Shown here: positions 1 through 6,714 of the stretch, piece after piece
How the letters are laid out: the number at the start of each line of letters is the position of its first letter
How positions within the stretch are numbered: the stretch's first letter is position 1
Source: Candidatus Micrarchaeota archaeon CG_4_10_14_0_2_um_filter_60_11
GTDB lineage: Archaea > Micrarchaeota > Micrarchaeia > Norongarragalinales > Norongarragalinaceae
Direction: 5' to 3'
Assembly: GCA_002792915.1 (NCBI GenBank)
Contig: PFPF01000006.1
Location: 1 to 28,054, forward strand
Length of the DNA stretch: 28,054 bases
Notes under the pieces: generated by a model
Told to the model about the DNA's origin: nothing
What the model saw: the letters and a program-made list of their open reading frames with translations, nothing else
Databases searched by the model: none
Translations under genes and position numbers: made by a program

Positions 1-41
1 ACGCAGAAAGCCGTTTTAACCGCAAAAGATTCATACAAAGC

Positions 42-812
42 GTGATAGCGAAACCCAAGCCGCACAGCAGGAAGGGCGACAACGGCGTTCTGCTCGCGAT
101 AGGCGGCTCGCGGCACATCCACGGCGCGCCGTTGCTGGCAGTCCGCGCGGCCGCCAAAATCGTGGACATTGTTTACTTTCACTCGCCCGAAAAAAGCAAC
201 GCGAACCTGCTGCGAAAAATGAGGGAAAAAACCGCGTTGTTCATCGCGGTCGACAGGAAAGGCCTGCAAAAAACGGTTGAAAAAAGCGATTGCGTCCTGA
301 TTGGCAACGGCTTGGAGGTTAACGCGCAAAACAGGCGCTTGGTCAACGGGCTGCTCAAGCGCCACCCGCAAAAACGGTTTGTTCTGGATGCGGGGGCATT
401 GCGCGTCGCGGACAAGAGGCTGCTGCGGAATCGCATAGTCGCGCCGCACGCGGGCGAATTCAAGGCGCTGTTCGGCTGCGAAGCAAACGGGAAGAACGCG
501 AAGGCGATGGCGGCGAAATGGGGCTGCGTCGTGCTGCTGAAAAAGGGCGGGTGCTTCGTGACGGACGGAAGGCGCGCTTACTCGAACGCCAACGGCAACG
601 CGGGAATGACCAAGGGCGGCACGGGCGACGTTTTGGCGGGATTGTGCGCCGCGCTTTACTGCCGCAACGCCGCGTTCGAGTCCGCCAAAGCCGCGGCTTG
701 GGTGAACGGCAGGGCCGGAGACGGGGCGTTCAAGGCGCAGGGTTATGCTTTTGACGCGGAGGACTTGCTGGTTTTTATTCCCAAGGCGCTTAAGGCGTTC
801 GGGTGGCGTTGA
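42..812 (+). CDS. nnrD: ADP-dependent NAD(P)H-hydrate dehydratase (NnrD/CARKD family)
   Basis: This ribokinase-fold enzyme of the NnrD family repairs hydrated NAD(P)H, using ADP (or ATP) to dehydrate S-NAD(P)HX in the cytosol. Visible family marks are KGDNG near the N terminus followed by a glycine-rich strand (LLAIGGS), VLDAGAL in the middle, APHAGEF, and the late motif MTKGGTGDVLAGL containing the catalytic Asp. The usual N-terminal epimerase domain (NnrE) is not seen, so this is a stand-alone dehydratase or the C-terminal part of a fusion. The GTG at 42 is the first start in the window, but the frame stays open to base 3, so the true start could lie outside. The next gene starts directly after its stop, suggesting cotranscription. 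The family assignment is firm; the 5' end is not. Confidence 0.9.
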   Translation: MIAKPKPHSRKGDNGVLLAIGGSRHIHGAPLLAVRAAAKIVDIVYFHSPEKSNANLLRKMREKTALFIAVDRKGLQKTVEKSDCVLIGNGLEVNAQNRRLVNGLLKRHPQKRFVLDAGALRVADKRLLRNRIVAPHAGEFKALFGCEANGKNAKAMAAKWGCVVLLKKGGCFVTDGRRAYSNANGNAGMTKGGTGDVLAGLCAALYCRNAAFESAKAAAWVNGRAGDGAFKAQGYAFDAEDLLVFIPKALKAFGWR

Positions 813-1091
813 ATGGTGTCGGGCGAAATTGTGACTGTTTCTTTGTGGCCCGGCGCGGCGATTGCCGTGTTCCTCATAATACTGACCATAGTCATCATCG
901 CGGTCTTCAAGAAAATGCTCGTCAACACCGTGCTCGGCGTCATCGCCCTGCTGGTAGTGAACTATTTGGGCGCGCCTTACGGAATCAAAGTCGCGGTCAC
1001 CCTGCTCACGGTAATCGTTTGCGCCCTGTTCGGCTTGGCGGGCCTGGGCGCGCTAATCCTGCTCGGATTGCTGGGCGTGCAAGTCTCCTAA
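813..1091 (+). CDS. BofA-like small integral membrane protein
   Basis: A 92-residue, very hydrophobic protein with about three membrane segments. The stretch KKMLVNTVLGVIALLVVNYLG followed by a Gly/Leu-rich C-terminal helix matches the pro-sigma-K processing inhibitor BofA family, which is widespread in archaea where its role is unknown. The ATG abuts the nnrD stop with no gap, so the two are probably translated from one mRNA. The sporulation role of the Bacillus protein should not be transferred here. The family call rests on pattern recognition only. Confidence 0.7.
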   Translation: MVSGEIVTVSLWPGAAIAVFLIILTIVIIAVFKKMLVNTVLGVIALLVVNYLGAPYGIKVAVTLLTVIVCALFGLAGLGALILLGLLGVQVS

Positions 1092-1128
1092 CCGACCTTT
1101 TTTTAGCGTTGGAAGACCAGAAGTTTGC

Positions 1129-1201
1129 GGGGGGATGGGGTAGCTTGGCATCCTGCCAGCTTTGGGAGCTGGAGACCCGTGTTCGAATCACGGTCCCCCC
1201 A
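1129..1201 (+). tRNA. tRNA-Pro (TGG)
   Basis: A complete cloverleaf can be folded by eye. The acceptor stem is 1129-1135 with 1194-1200 (GGGGGGA/TCCCCCC) and the discriminator is A1201. The anticodon stem CCAGC/GCTGG (1156-1160, 1168-1172) encloses loop TTTGGGA with anticodon TGG. The T stem CCGTG/CACGG carries the loop TTCGAAT. The variable region is 4 nt. There is no intron, and CCA is not encoded. Confidence 0.95.
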
Positions 1202-1228
1202 TCGTGCGTTTTCTAATAAACAAAAAGT

Positions 1229-2737
1229 TCAGCGCTTGACAAGCGAGCCGGGGGAAACGGAGCTGCCGAAGTCCTCGGGCTTTGCCTGCACATAGAGCGA
1301 TGGGTCTTCCTTGTACTTCTTCAGGTAGATGAAGCCGCCTAAGAGTGCGAGCAACAGCACCACGACGCCGCCAATCATGACCCAGTCCACCTGGTTTTCG
1401 CGCGGCTGTAAATCCAAGGCCGCGATTGCGACCGCGGTGGCGTTCAACGCGACCGAGTCCAGCACGTAAACCGAGCCGAATTCGCCGTTCGAGAGCAGCT
1501 GCTCCTGCGTGGATTCCGCCGAACGCAACTCCTGCAGGGACGCTTGAAAACCGACGATGCGGTCGTCCGTGTTGCCGAACTTGCGCACCGCCTCGTCCAC
1601 GTTCCGGGAGGCGTTGTCGAGCGCCTTCCTGGCGGGGTCGAGCGAGTTGAAGGCGCCGCTGTAGTTTTGCGCGAGGCCGTTCGCCTCGGCGTAAATCGCG
1701 TCGAAGGTATCCGCCTTGTCCTGCGCGTCGGGCCCAGACGAGGCGTTGAGCGAGGCAAAGGAGGCGTTAAGTTGCGAGGTTTTCTCGTTCAAAAGCGGCA
1801 GGCTCACGCCGTAAGCGGAATACTTCGCTACGAGGTCCGCGGCAACGCTGCCGTACTCGTAAAGGCGCGCCTGCTTCCGGAACGCAATCCTGCGCTTTTC
1901 GGCCACGGGCGCGCGGAGGGCGGTTTCCGTCCGGATTTGCTGGACGAGCTCGTCGTTCGTCTTAAAGCCTTCCAGGAAGGCGGAGGACTTAACGGCGGCC
2001 AACTGACCCGTGAGGTTGTCGCCCCCGAGGCAGTTGTGCGGCTGGCCGTTAACCCACAGGAACTTGAAGTCGTTGTCCCCCACTTCCGCGTGGATTTCCT
2101 CGGCCGCCGCGGACACGTTGGCATAATACTTGTTCAAGTCGTCGGCGCTCGCGGACATGTTCATGAGCGCCAAAGCGAGCCTGTCCGAGTCGCGCGACGC
2201 GGCAGCCAGCTTGAAAGTCTCGAAAGAGGACGACAGCGCGACGGAAGCGTTGCCGAGTGGCGGGTTGTTTGCCTGAAGGTTGCCGAGTGCCGCGTACGAA
2301 CGCGGGTAAGCCGTGCGCGCGGCTATGATGATGATTTTTAGCGCGCCGTTGCGCGACACGAAGAAGTTGACGCCTTCCGAACAGAAGTCCGCGATGCTCG
2401 TCGCCGACTGCACTGCCGGCTCGAGCACGGCCTGCCTGCCGCTTGCGTCCAGCGAATCGAAGTTGGCATCCTTGTATGCCTGGGCGACCGCGTAAAGCGT
2501 CTGCGAGTCGTTGACCGTCGACTTGTCCGACGCCCTGAGCACCACGTCGATGGCGTTGTTGAACGAGAGAACGTAATAGCCGCCGGACGAAACCGCGACG
2601 GACTGGAACGCGGCGGTTTCGCCGCTGAGCGCGTAAAGCTTCGCCTCGTCCAGCACGCCAGTTCCCTGCGGGACCGCGTCCTCGGCGCAGACGAACGCGG
2701 CGAGCGCGAGCAGGAGGATGAAATGGCGGGCGTTCAT
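1229..2737 (-). CDS. Secreted, C-terminally membrane-anchored surface protein, sequon-rich
   Basis: No enzyme family is recognised. The protein (502 aa from this start) begins with a signal peptide (MNARHFILLLALAAFVCAED) and has a long Ala/Ser/Asn-rich, largely helical ectodomain. One transmembrane segment near the C terminus (WVMIGGVVVLLLALLGGFIY) is followed by a basic cytoplasmic tail (LKKYKED). About ten N-X-S/T sequons occur in the ectodomain, as expected of a glycosylated archaeal cell-surface protein. Several heptad-like stretches in the C-terminal half suggest coiled coil. The start at 2737 is preferred over 2761 because a TATA-like TTTATTAAT lies at 2761-2769, about 28 nt upstream, giving a leaderless mRNA and a cleaner signal peptide. 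It stands alone between tRNA genes. The topology is well supported; the function is unknown. Confidence 0.75.
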   Translation of the reverse strand: MNARHFILLLALAAFVCAEDAVPQGTGVLDEAKLYALSGETAAFQSVAVSSGGYYVLSFNNAIDVVLRASDKSTVNDSQTLYAVAQAYKDANFDSLDASGRQAVLEPAVQSATSIADFCSEGVNFFVSRNGALKIIIIAARTAYPRSYAALGNLQANNPPLGNASVALSSSFETFKLAAASRDSDRLALALMNMSASADDLNKYYANVSAAAEEIHAEVGDNDFKFLWVNGQPHNCLGGDNLTGQLAAVKSSAFLEGFKTNDELVQQIRTETALRAPVAEKRRIAFRKQARLYEYGSVAADLVAKYSAYGVSLPLLNEKTSQLNASFASLNASSGPDAQDKADTFDAIYAEANGLAQNYSGAFNSLDPARKALDNASRNVDEAVRKFGNTDDRIVGFQASLQELRSAESTQEQLLSNGEFGSVYVLDSVALNATAVAIAALDLQPRENQVDWVMIGGVVVLLLALLGGFIYLKKYKEDPSLYVQAKPEDFGSSVSPGSLVKR

Positions 2738-2760
2738 AACGCTTAATAAAATGAGGCGCA

Positions 2761-2769
2761 ATTAATAAA
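2761..2769. promoter_or_regulatory. Shared TATA-like element between surface protein and tRNA-Tyr
   Basis: ATTAATAAA reads as a TATA-like box on both strands. It lies about 28 nt from the minus-strand start at 2737 and about 24 nt before the tRNA-Tyr acceptor stem at 2789. It could therefore serve both divergent genes. Based on spacing and composition only. Confidence 0.5.
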
Positions 2770-2826
2770 GGATAAGGGTGGGAAACGCCCCGCAGTAGCT
2801 CAACTTGGCAGAGCATCTGACTGTAG

Positions 2827-2857
2827 CTTGACGCGCGCAGGCGCGCGCTTTGCCGAA
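2827..2857 (+). other. tRNA-Tyr intron 1 (37/38, canonical position)
   Basis: A 31-nt insert between G37 and A38. The inner stem GCGCGC/GCGCGC (2833-2838, 2843-2848) is capped by AGGC. The bulge-helix-bulge is relaxed: CTGT (2821-2824) can pair with GCCG (2852-2855) at three of four positions, and 3-nt bulges AGC and AAA hold the cut sites. The exact cut is assigned by tRNA geometry. Confidence 0.8.
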
Positions 2858-2879
2858 ATCAGAGGGTTGCCAGTTCAAA

Positions 2880-2911
2880 ACGAGGCCTTCCTTCGGGGGG
2901 TTTCGGGAAAA
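2880..2911 (+). other. tRNA-Tyr intron 2 (59/60, T-loop)
   Basis: A 32-nt insert inside the T-loop with a convincing bulge-helix-bulge. The outer helix is the T stem. The central helix is TTCA (2874-2877) with GGAA (2906-2909), three pairs plus an A-G mismatch. The 3-nt bulges are AAA (2878-2880) and AAT (2910-2912). The inner helix CGAGGCCTTCC (2881-2891) pairs with GGGGGGTTTCG (2895-2905) over 11 pairs including wobbles, closed by TTC. Cutting in the bulges restores the 7-nt loop TTCAAAT. Confidence 0.85.
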
Positions 2912-2982
2912 TCTGGCCTGCGGGACTCCCCCCTCCAACAATTAAAAAACACCCGCATGCACAATTATTCCGCACCTGCCGC

Positions 2983-3054
2983 GCTTTGGTGGTGTAGTGG
3001 TTAGCATTCTAGCCTGTCACGCTGGAGACTCGGGTTCGACTCCCGACCAAGGCG
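2983..3054 (+). tRNA. tRNA-Asp (GTC)
   Basis: The acceptor stem GCTTTGG (2983-2989) pairs with CCAAGGC (3047-3053), and the discriminator is G3054 as expected for Asp. The anticodon stem CTAGC/GCTGG encloses CTGTCAC with anticodon GTC. The T-arm carries GGGTTCGACTCCC. No intron, and CCA is not encoded. An AT-rich box at 2941-2949 lies about 35-40 nt upstream. Confidence 0.95.
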
Positions 3055-3157
3055 TAAACTTCGAGGCGGAAGAACCGCCCGAAGATTTTATTCTTTTCAG
3101 CGCAAGCGTTGCGCGGCGGAAGCTACGGGTTAAAAAAACTGGGGTTGTAACGCTAGC

Positions 3158-3742
3158 ATGACGGACTTCGTCGCCGCTTTCATCGCCTCGTTCATAACCA
3201 TATTCGTGATCATGGACCCGTTCGCCAGCATACCCGCGTTCATCGCGATGACGCACAGGTTGGATGCGGCGCAGGCGCGCGCGGCGGCGAACAAGGCGAT
3301 AATCATCGCGGCGGTCCTGGCGGTCGTCTTCCTGTTCGCCGGCAGCGCGCTGTTGGACTGGCTCGGCATAACCATGAACGACTTCCGCATCGCGGGCGGC
3401 ATCGTCTTGGGGCTGTTGGGCTTGGAGATGGTGCTGGGCTTCTCGCTCGGAAAGGAGAGCGAAACCGAGGAAGGCGAATCGGTAGCCGTGCTAATCGCCA
3501 CGCCGCTTCTCACCGGACCCGGGCTTTTATCCAGCCTGGTCATACTTTCCGGCGAATACGGTTACATGCCGCCGCTCGCAGCCACGCTCACCGCCTGCAC
3601 ACTCTCGTGGGTGCTGCTCGTTAACGCGCGCCGCCTGCGCGACCTGGTGGGCGACAACGTAATAGACATTTTCTCGAAAGTCATGGGCCTCCTCCTCATC
3701 GCCCTCGCCGTCTCCTTCGTCAAAGGCGGCCTGATTGGATGA
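3158..3742 (+). CDS. MarC/UPF0056 family integral membrane protein
   Basis: A 194-aa protein with six predicted membrane helices, the standard length for the family. The N terminus has the signature FVIMDPFASIPAFIAMT, and the middle has FRIAGGIVLGLLGLEMVLG and ATPLLTGPG, all typical of MarC/UPF0056 proteins. The biochemical role of the family is unsettled; the old link to antibiotic resistance was not upheld. A TATA-like run (TTAAAAAAA) near 3130-3138 lies about 25 nt before the ATG, consistent with a leaderless mRNA. Its stop overlaps the start of the next gene by 4 nt (ATGA), so the two are translationally coupled. Confidence 0.88.
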   Translation: MTDFVAAFIASFITIFVIMDPFASIPAFIAMTHRLDAAQARAAANKAIIIAAVLAVVFLFAGSALLDWLGITMNDFRIAGGIVLGLLGLEMVLGFSLGKESETEEGESVAVLIATPLLTGPGLLSSLVILSGEYGYMPPLAATLTACTLSWVLLVNARRLRDLVGDNVIDIFSKVMGLLLIALAVSFVKGGLIG

Positions 3743-4206
3743 AACCGTTCGCCTTGCTGTTTTTAGCCGCGCTGTTGTTCGCGGGCTGCCTTGCCGAATC
3801 CGTGGAAGAGAAGCTCGCCGAACCGACCGCACAGTCGTCCTGGCATTCCCAAAAGCCGCAGGCACCCGACTTGGCGGTAACGGGCAACGTGTGGCCCATG
3901 ATGGCCGCGGTGCACGCGAAAGTCAAGTTCACTTTCACGGTAGTGAACGAGGGCCCCGGCAACTGTTCGTCGTTCGACGCGTTTGTTGATCTCGGCGACG
4001 GCTACAACTTCACGCGCGTCATCCGCGCGGACTGCCGCAGCGGCGACTGCTTCGGCAAGGGCGCGCTGAAAAAGTTCGAGTTCGAGCGCACTTACGCGAA
4101 GTGGGGTTACCGCGAAATAGTTTTCCGCGCGACCTGCGAGCAAGCCGAGGCGTCGCAAGCGAACAACGAGTTCAAGGCGCGGCTCCTCGTCTATCCCGTC
4201 GGATGA
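3739..4206 (+). CDS. Putative lipoprotein with CARDB/Ig-like domain
   Basis: A 155-aa exported protein. The N terminus MKPFALLFLAALLFAGCLAE is a signal peptide ending in a lipobox-like LFAGC, so Cys17 may be lipidated. The mature part, from about residue 43 (PDLAVTGNVWP), has alternating beta-strand pattern, the phrase FTFTVVNEGPG and conserved cysteines, as in the CARDB group of Ig-like adhesion domains. It is coupled to the upstream marC-like gene by a 4-nt overlap. The lipoprotein call is good; the domain call is tentative. Confidence 0.65.
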   Translation: MKPFALLFLAALLFAGCLAESVEEKLAEPTAQSSWHSQKPQAPDLAVTGNVWPMMAAVHAKVKFTFTVVNEGPGNCSSFDAFVDLGDGYNFTRVIRADCRSGDCFGKGALKKFEFERTYAKWGYREIVFRATCEQAEASQANNEFKARLLVYPVG

Positions 4207-4265
4207 ATTCGGCGCGGCTGCCGCAAGCGCGGGGTTGAAAAACCCGTTTCGCCGCAATTAATCCG

Positions 4266-4868
4266 ATGGCACAAAGCCGCACCGCGGAGCTCGTCACTTG
4301 GCTCACCGCCCCGCCCATCGTGACCGCGCTCACCATCGCGTTCATAGCCTTTTACGCGCCGCAGGGAACGGGCGGCCTGAGCAACGGCGCCGCATTCCTT
4401 CTCGGCTTGCTCCTGCTCGTGGTCGCACCCGTGGGCGAGCTGTTTCTCGAGGCGCGCAAGGGGACGATGACTTGGGACCTGCGGACCCGCGGCGAGCGCA
4501 CCGCGTTCTACGGGGACTGGCTCAAGTACTCGCTCCTCGCCGCCCTGTTGTTCTGGCTCCTCGGCTCGCCGCTCATGCTCGCGTTGAGCTTCGTGTTCGC
4601 CGAAACCAACGCCCTGCTTTGGGCGCTGAACAAGTACTACACGAAGGTCAGCATGCACTCGTCCGCCTCGACCGGGCTTACTTCCTCGGTGACCCTGCTC
4701 CTCGGCTGGTCGTGGGCGTGGGTTTACCTGCTGTTGATACCGGTCTGGTGGTCGCGGCTCGAGTTGGGCGCGCACGACTTTAAGCAAATCGTCCTGGGCT
4801 CCGCGTGCGCCTGGCTCGCGTGCTACTTCACTTACGGCTACTTCTTCCAGGTCGCAAGCATTTTCTAG
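4266..4868 (+). CDS. PAP2-like membrane phosphatase
   Basis: A 200-aa protein with about six membrane helices. Three motifs in the expected order suggest the PAP2 (lipid phosphatase) superfamily: DLRTRGER (about residue 74) for the first phosphate-binding motif, KVSMHSSAS (about 128) for the PSGH-like motif with its His, and SRLELGAHDFKQ (about 162) for SRx5H. The usual final Asp is Gln here, as I recall for a prokaryotic PAP2 subfamily. A role in dephosphorylating polyprenyl or phospholipid phosphates would fit the nearby isoprenoid genes but is inference. A small hairpin GGGTTGAAAAACCC lies just upstream, about 28 nt before the ATG. Confidence 0.6.
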   Translation: MAQSRTAELVTWLTAPPIVTALTIAFIAFYAPQGTGGLSNGAAFLLGLLLLVVAPVGELFLEARKGTMTWDLRTRGERTAFYGDWLKYSLLAALLFWLLGSPLMLALSFVFAETNALLWALNKYYTKVSMHSSASTGLTSSVTLLLGWSWAWVYLLLIPVWWSRLELGAHDFKQIVLGSACAWLACYFTYGYFFQVASIF

Positions 4869-4870
4869 CT

Positions 4871-6238
4871 TCAAGGCTTGCCGTTGTCCGCGATTGCGCG
4901 CGACAGCTTGAGTATGAGCGCGTCCTTCTTCTTGCCCGGCTTGAGCGCGTGCCTGAGAACCTCGACTATCGTCTTGGCGGGAATTATTTTCACTTTCGCG
5001 CGCTTTGCCTCGTCCAGCGTCCCCAAGTCGTCGTAATTCGCCGCGGGAATTATCACGGTTTTCAAGCCCGCGTCCACGGCCGACTCTATCTTTTGCATTA
5101 CGCCGCCGACCGGCAGGACTTCCCCGCGCACGCTCAACGAGCCCGTCATCGCGACTTCCTGGTTGATGGCAACGCCTTCCAGCGCGGAGATTACCGCCGT
5201 TGCGACGGAAACGCTGGCGCTGTCGCCCTCCACTCCCTCGTAAGTCTGCAGGAACTGAATGTGCACGTCGAACGCGCGCGTGTCCAACCCGCTGTACTTC
5301 TTTATGACCGCGCTCACGTTCTCCACCGCCTCCTTGGCGATGTCGCCCAGCTTGCCCGTGGCAATCGTCTTGCCCTCGTCCCTCGAAGCCGAAGGCGTGA
5401 CTTCCGCAACGATGGGCAGTATGACGCCCGAGTCGCCCATCACCGCTAGGCCGTTGACTTTCCCGACGCGGTATCCCTGCGTTTCGAAAATGTGGTAGTC
5501 CTTGCGGGAATCCACGAGCTGCCGGGCTATCTGCTGCTCGAGCGTGCGCGCCAAACGCCTTCCCTCCCTGACGTGCGCTACAAGCACGACCTTCGAACCC
5601 ATCGCGTTCGCCACGTCGCCGGAGGCACGAACCAGCCCCCCCAAATCGCGCAGCTTGACGGAAAGCTTGCTCTTCCTTCCCGCACGCCGCTGGGACTCCT
5701 TGACTATCTCCACTAACGCCTCGCGGCCGAACGGCGGAATCTTGCCGTCCTTCTTGACTTCCTGCGCCACGAAACGCGCGATTTTCAGGCGGTTTTCGGG
5801 AGTGTCGTCCATCGCCTCCTCCATGTACACCTCGTAGCCGTAACCGCGGATGCGGCTGCGCAGCGCTGGGTGCACGCGGCGGATGTCCGCGTAATTCCCC
5901 GCCGCAATGAGGACGAAATCGCAAGGCACGGGTGCCGATTGCACAAGCGCGCCCGAACTCAACTCGCTTTGCCCGGTAATCGCGTATTTTTTTTCTTGCA
6001 GCGCCGTCAGCAGCTCTTGCTGCGATTTTGGCGAGAGCGCGTAAACCTCGTCGATGAAGAGCACGCCCTTGTTGGCGCGGTGGATTGCGCCGGGAGCGAG
6101 GCGCAGGTGCGGCGGCGTTCCCAGCCCTCCCGAATTGTGCGCGAGAATCCCGTTCACAAACAGGTTCCCCGTGTCCGTAGTCGCGTTGTACACGAAGCCT
6201 TTCAGTTTGCGCCTCTTCACGGACTCGACTTTAACCAT
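4871..6238 (-). CDS. lonB: C-terminal half of archaeal LonB protease with N-terminal intein fragment (split-intein gene)
   Basis: Residues 36-455 are the C-terminal two thirds of an ATP-dependent LonB protease. They start with SGGLGTPPHLRL, then Walker B GVLFIDE (58-64), the sensor-like AAGN (112-115), Arg residues around 120-129, and the S16 protease domain with GDSAS (Ser340) and QKIESA (Lys383). The 43-residue Ser-Lys spacing matches the Lon dyad. Walker A and the LonB membrane segments are missing. Residues 1-35 are not Lon: they resemble an intein C-terminal fragment ending in AHN, directly before Ser36. The ATG has its own TATA-like box about 28 nt upstream. Full-length Lon would require trans-splicing to an N-half encoded elsewhere. 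No such half lies in the window. Lon assignment is near certain; trans-splicing is inference. Confidence 0.93.
   Translation of the reverse strand: MVKVESVKRRKLKGFVYNATTDTGNLFVNGILAHNSGGLGTPPHLRLAPGAIHRANKGVLFIDEVYALSPKSQQELLTALQEKKYAITGQSELSSGALVQSAPVPCDFVLIAAGNYADIRRVHPALRSRIRGYGYEVYMEEAMDDTPENRLKIARFVAQEVKKDGKIPPFGREALVEIVKESQRRAGRKSKLSVKLRDLGGLVRASGDVANAMGSKVVLVAHVREGRRLARTLEQQIARQLVDSRKDYHIFETQGYRVGKVNGLAVMGDSGVILPIVAEVTPSASRDEGKTIATGKLGDIAKEAVENVSAVIKKYSGLDTRAFDVHIQFLQTYEGVEGDSASVSVATAVISALEGVAINQEVAMTGSLSVRGEVLPVGGVMQKIESAVDAGLKTVIIPAANYDDLGTLDEAKRAKVKIIPAKTIVEVLRHALKPGKKKDALILKLSRAIADNGKP
6134..6238 (-). other. Intein C-terminal fragment (IntC), 35 residues
   Basis: The first 35 codons of the lonB gene encode intein blocks F and G. 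FVYNATTDTGNLFVNGI has the VYxxTxxxxxNxFxNGI pattern of block F. ILAHN supplies the penultimate His and terminal Asn of block G, followed by Ser as the +1 nucleophile of the extein. The length and basic start (MVKVESVKRRK) are like the C-piece of split DnaE inteins, about 36 residues. Confidence 0.88.
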
Positions 6239-6260
6239 CGCAAAATAAGCAAACCGCCGA

Positions 6261-6270
6261 CTAATTTTAA
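6261..6270 (-). promoter_or_regulatory. TATA-like box for the IntC-lonB gene
   Basis: TTAAAATTAG on the minus strand is centred about 28 nt before the ATG at 6238. This is the spacing for a leaderless archaeal transcript and indicates that the half-gene is transcribed on its own. Confidence 0.6.
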
Positions 6271-6280
6271 CGCTTCGTAT

Positions 6281-6646
6281 TCAACGCGTCTTGAAGCGCT
6301 TCCTGCCGAACGGTATCCCGAAAAGCGTGAAGCCGTGCTCCTTGTCGGTCAAAACCAGGTTTCCGTTGCGCCTGCGGAAGTAGTAGGGGTAATCCTCCAA
6401 AAACCGCTGGACGCGGCGGTTGTCGTTGACTTCGGAGGGCTTAAGTTTCGAAAGCTCCTCGGAAAAAAACCTGCCCCCGTGCTGCCAAGGCTCGAAAAAC
6501 TTGTTTTCGGACAACAAACGCTGCAAGACACCGGGAGCGATGGGCTTTCCGGAGTCCAGCTCCTTTTTGAGGTCGACGTGCAGGGCGACGCTGGCGAATT
6601 CGACGCCGTGCGACGTTTCCTCAAACGCGATGATTCGCTTGCCCAT
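6281..6646 (-). CDS. Small basic protein of unknown function
   Basis: A 121-aa protein that I do not recognise. It starts MGKRIIAFEETSHGVEFASV, is rich in charged and aromatic residues (FFEPWQHGGRFF, DYPYYFRRR) and ends very basic (FGRKRFKTR). There is no signal peptide or membrane segment, and no nuclease, intein or P-loop motif. The start at 6646 is preferred over 6715 because a strong TATA-like box (TTTTATAT, 6669-6676) lies about 27 nt upstream. The gene lies upstream of the IntC-lonB gene on the same strand but has its own promoter. Its basic aromatic character could suit nucleic-acid binding; that is speculation. Confidence 0.6.
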   Translation of the reverse strand: MGKRIIAFEETSHGVEFASVALHVDLKKELDSGKPIAPGVLQRLLSENKFFEPWQHGGRFFSEELSKLKPSEVNDNRRVQRFLEDYPYYFRRRNGNLVLTDKEHGFTLFGIPFGRKRFKTR

Positions 6647-6668
6647 GATTAAATTTGGCAAGCCCGCA

Positions 6669-6676
6669 ATATAAAA
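6669..6676 (-). promoter_or_regulatory. TATA-like box for the 121-aa orphan gene
   Basis: TTTTATAT on the minus strand is about 27 nt before the ATG at 6646. It is among the clearest TATA-like boxes in the window and fixes the start choice for a leaderless mRNA. Confidence 0.65.
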
Positions 6677-6714
6677 GAATTGCCGGCGCGGCGAGCTGGA
6701 AGACCAAAAGCCCA

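Larger units (their letters stand above)
2789..2925 (+). tRNA. tRNA-Tyr (GTA) with two introns, one in the T-loop
   Basis: The 137-nt gene folds into a 74-nt mature tRNA once two inserts are removed. The acceptor stem is CCCGCAG (2789-2795) with CTGCGGG (2918-2924) and discriminator A2925; the C1-G72 pair is typical of archaeal tRNA-Tyr. The D stem is GCTC/GAGC. The anticodon stem TCTGA/TCAGA carries CTGTAG then A, with GTA as anticodon. The T stem GCCAG/CTGGC (2869-2873, 2913-2917) would hold the consensus loop TTCAAAT. Intron 1 (2827-2857) sits at the canonical 37/38 site. Intron 2 (2880-2911) interrupts the T-loop at 59/60. All stems pair perfectly, so this is a functional gene rather than a pseudogene. 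Confidence 0.9.

Noticed and set aside
2833..2848. Alternating GCGCGC tract as Z-DNA or an independent repeat
   Set aside because: It is explained as the inner hairpin of tRNA-Tyr intron 1.
2789..2925. tRNA-Tyr as a pseudogene because of a broken T-loop
   Set aside because: Acceptor, D, anticodon and T stems are all perfectly paired, and the insert forms a BHB-like structure whose removal restores a consensus T-loop.
4191..5924. A 577-codon open frame on the minus strand and other long frames opposite or overlapping lonB
   Set aside because: It overlaps the PAP2-like gene and lonB in another frame. The translation is low-complexity Arg/Gly-rich, as expected from GC-rich shadow frames, and has no recognisable domain.
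4871..6238. lonB as a simple 5'-truncated pseudogene
   Set aside because: Random truncation would not leave a start codon exactly at the beginning of a 35-residue intein C-piece, an intact HN/Ser junction, an intact protease dyad and a promoter-like box at the right distance.
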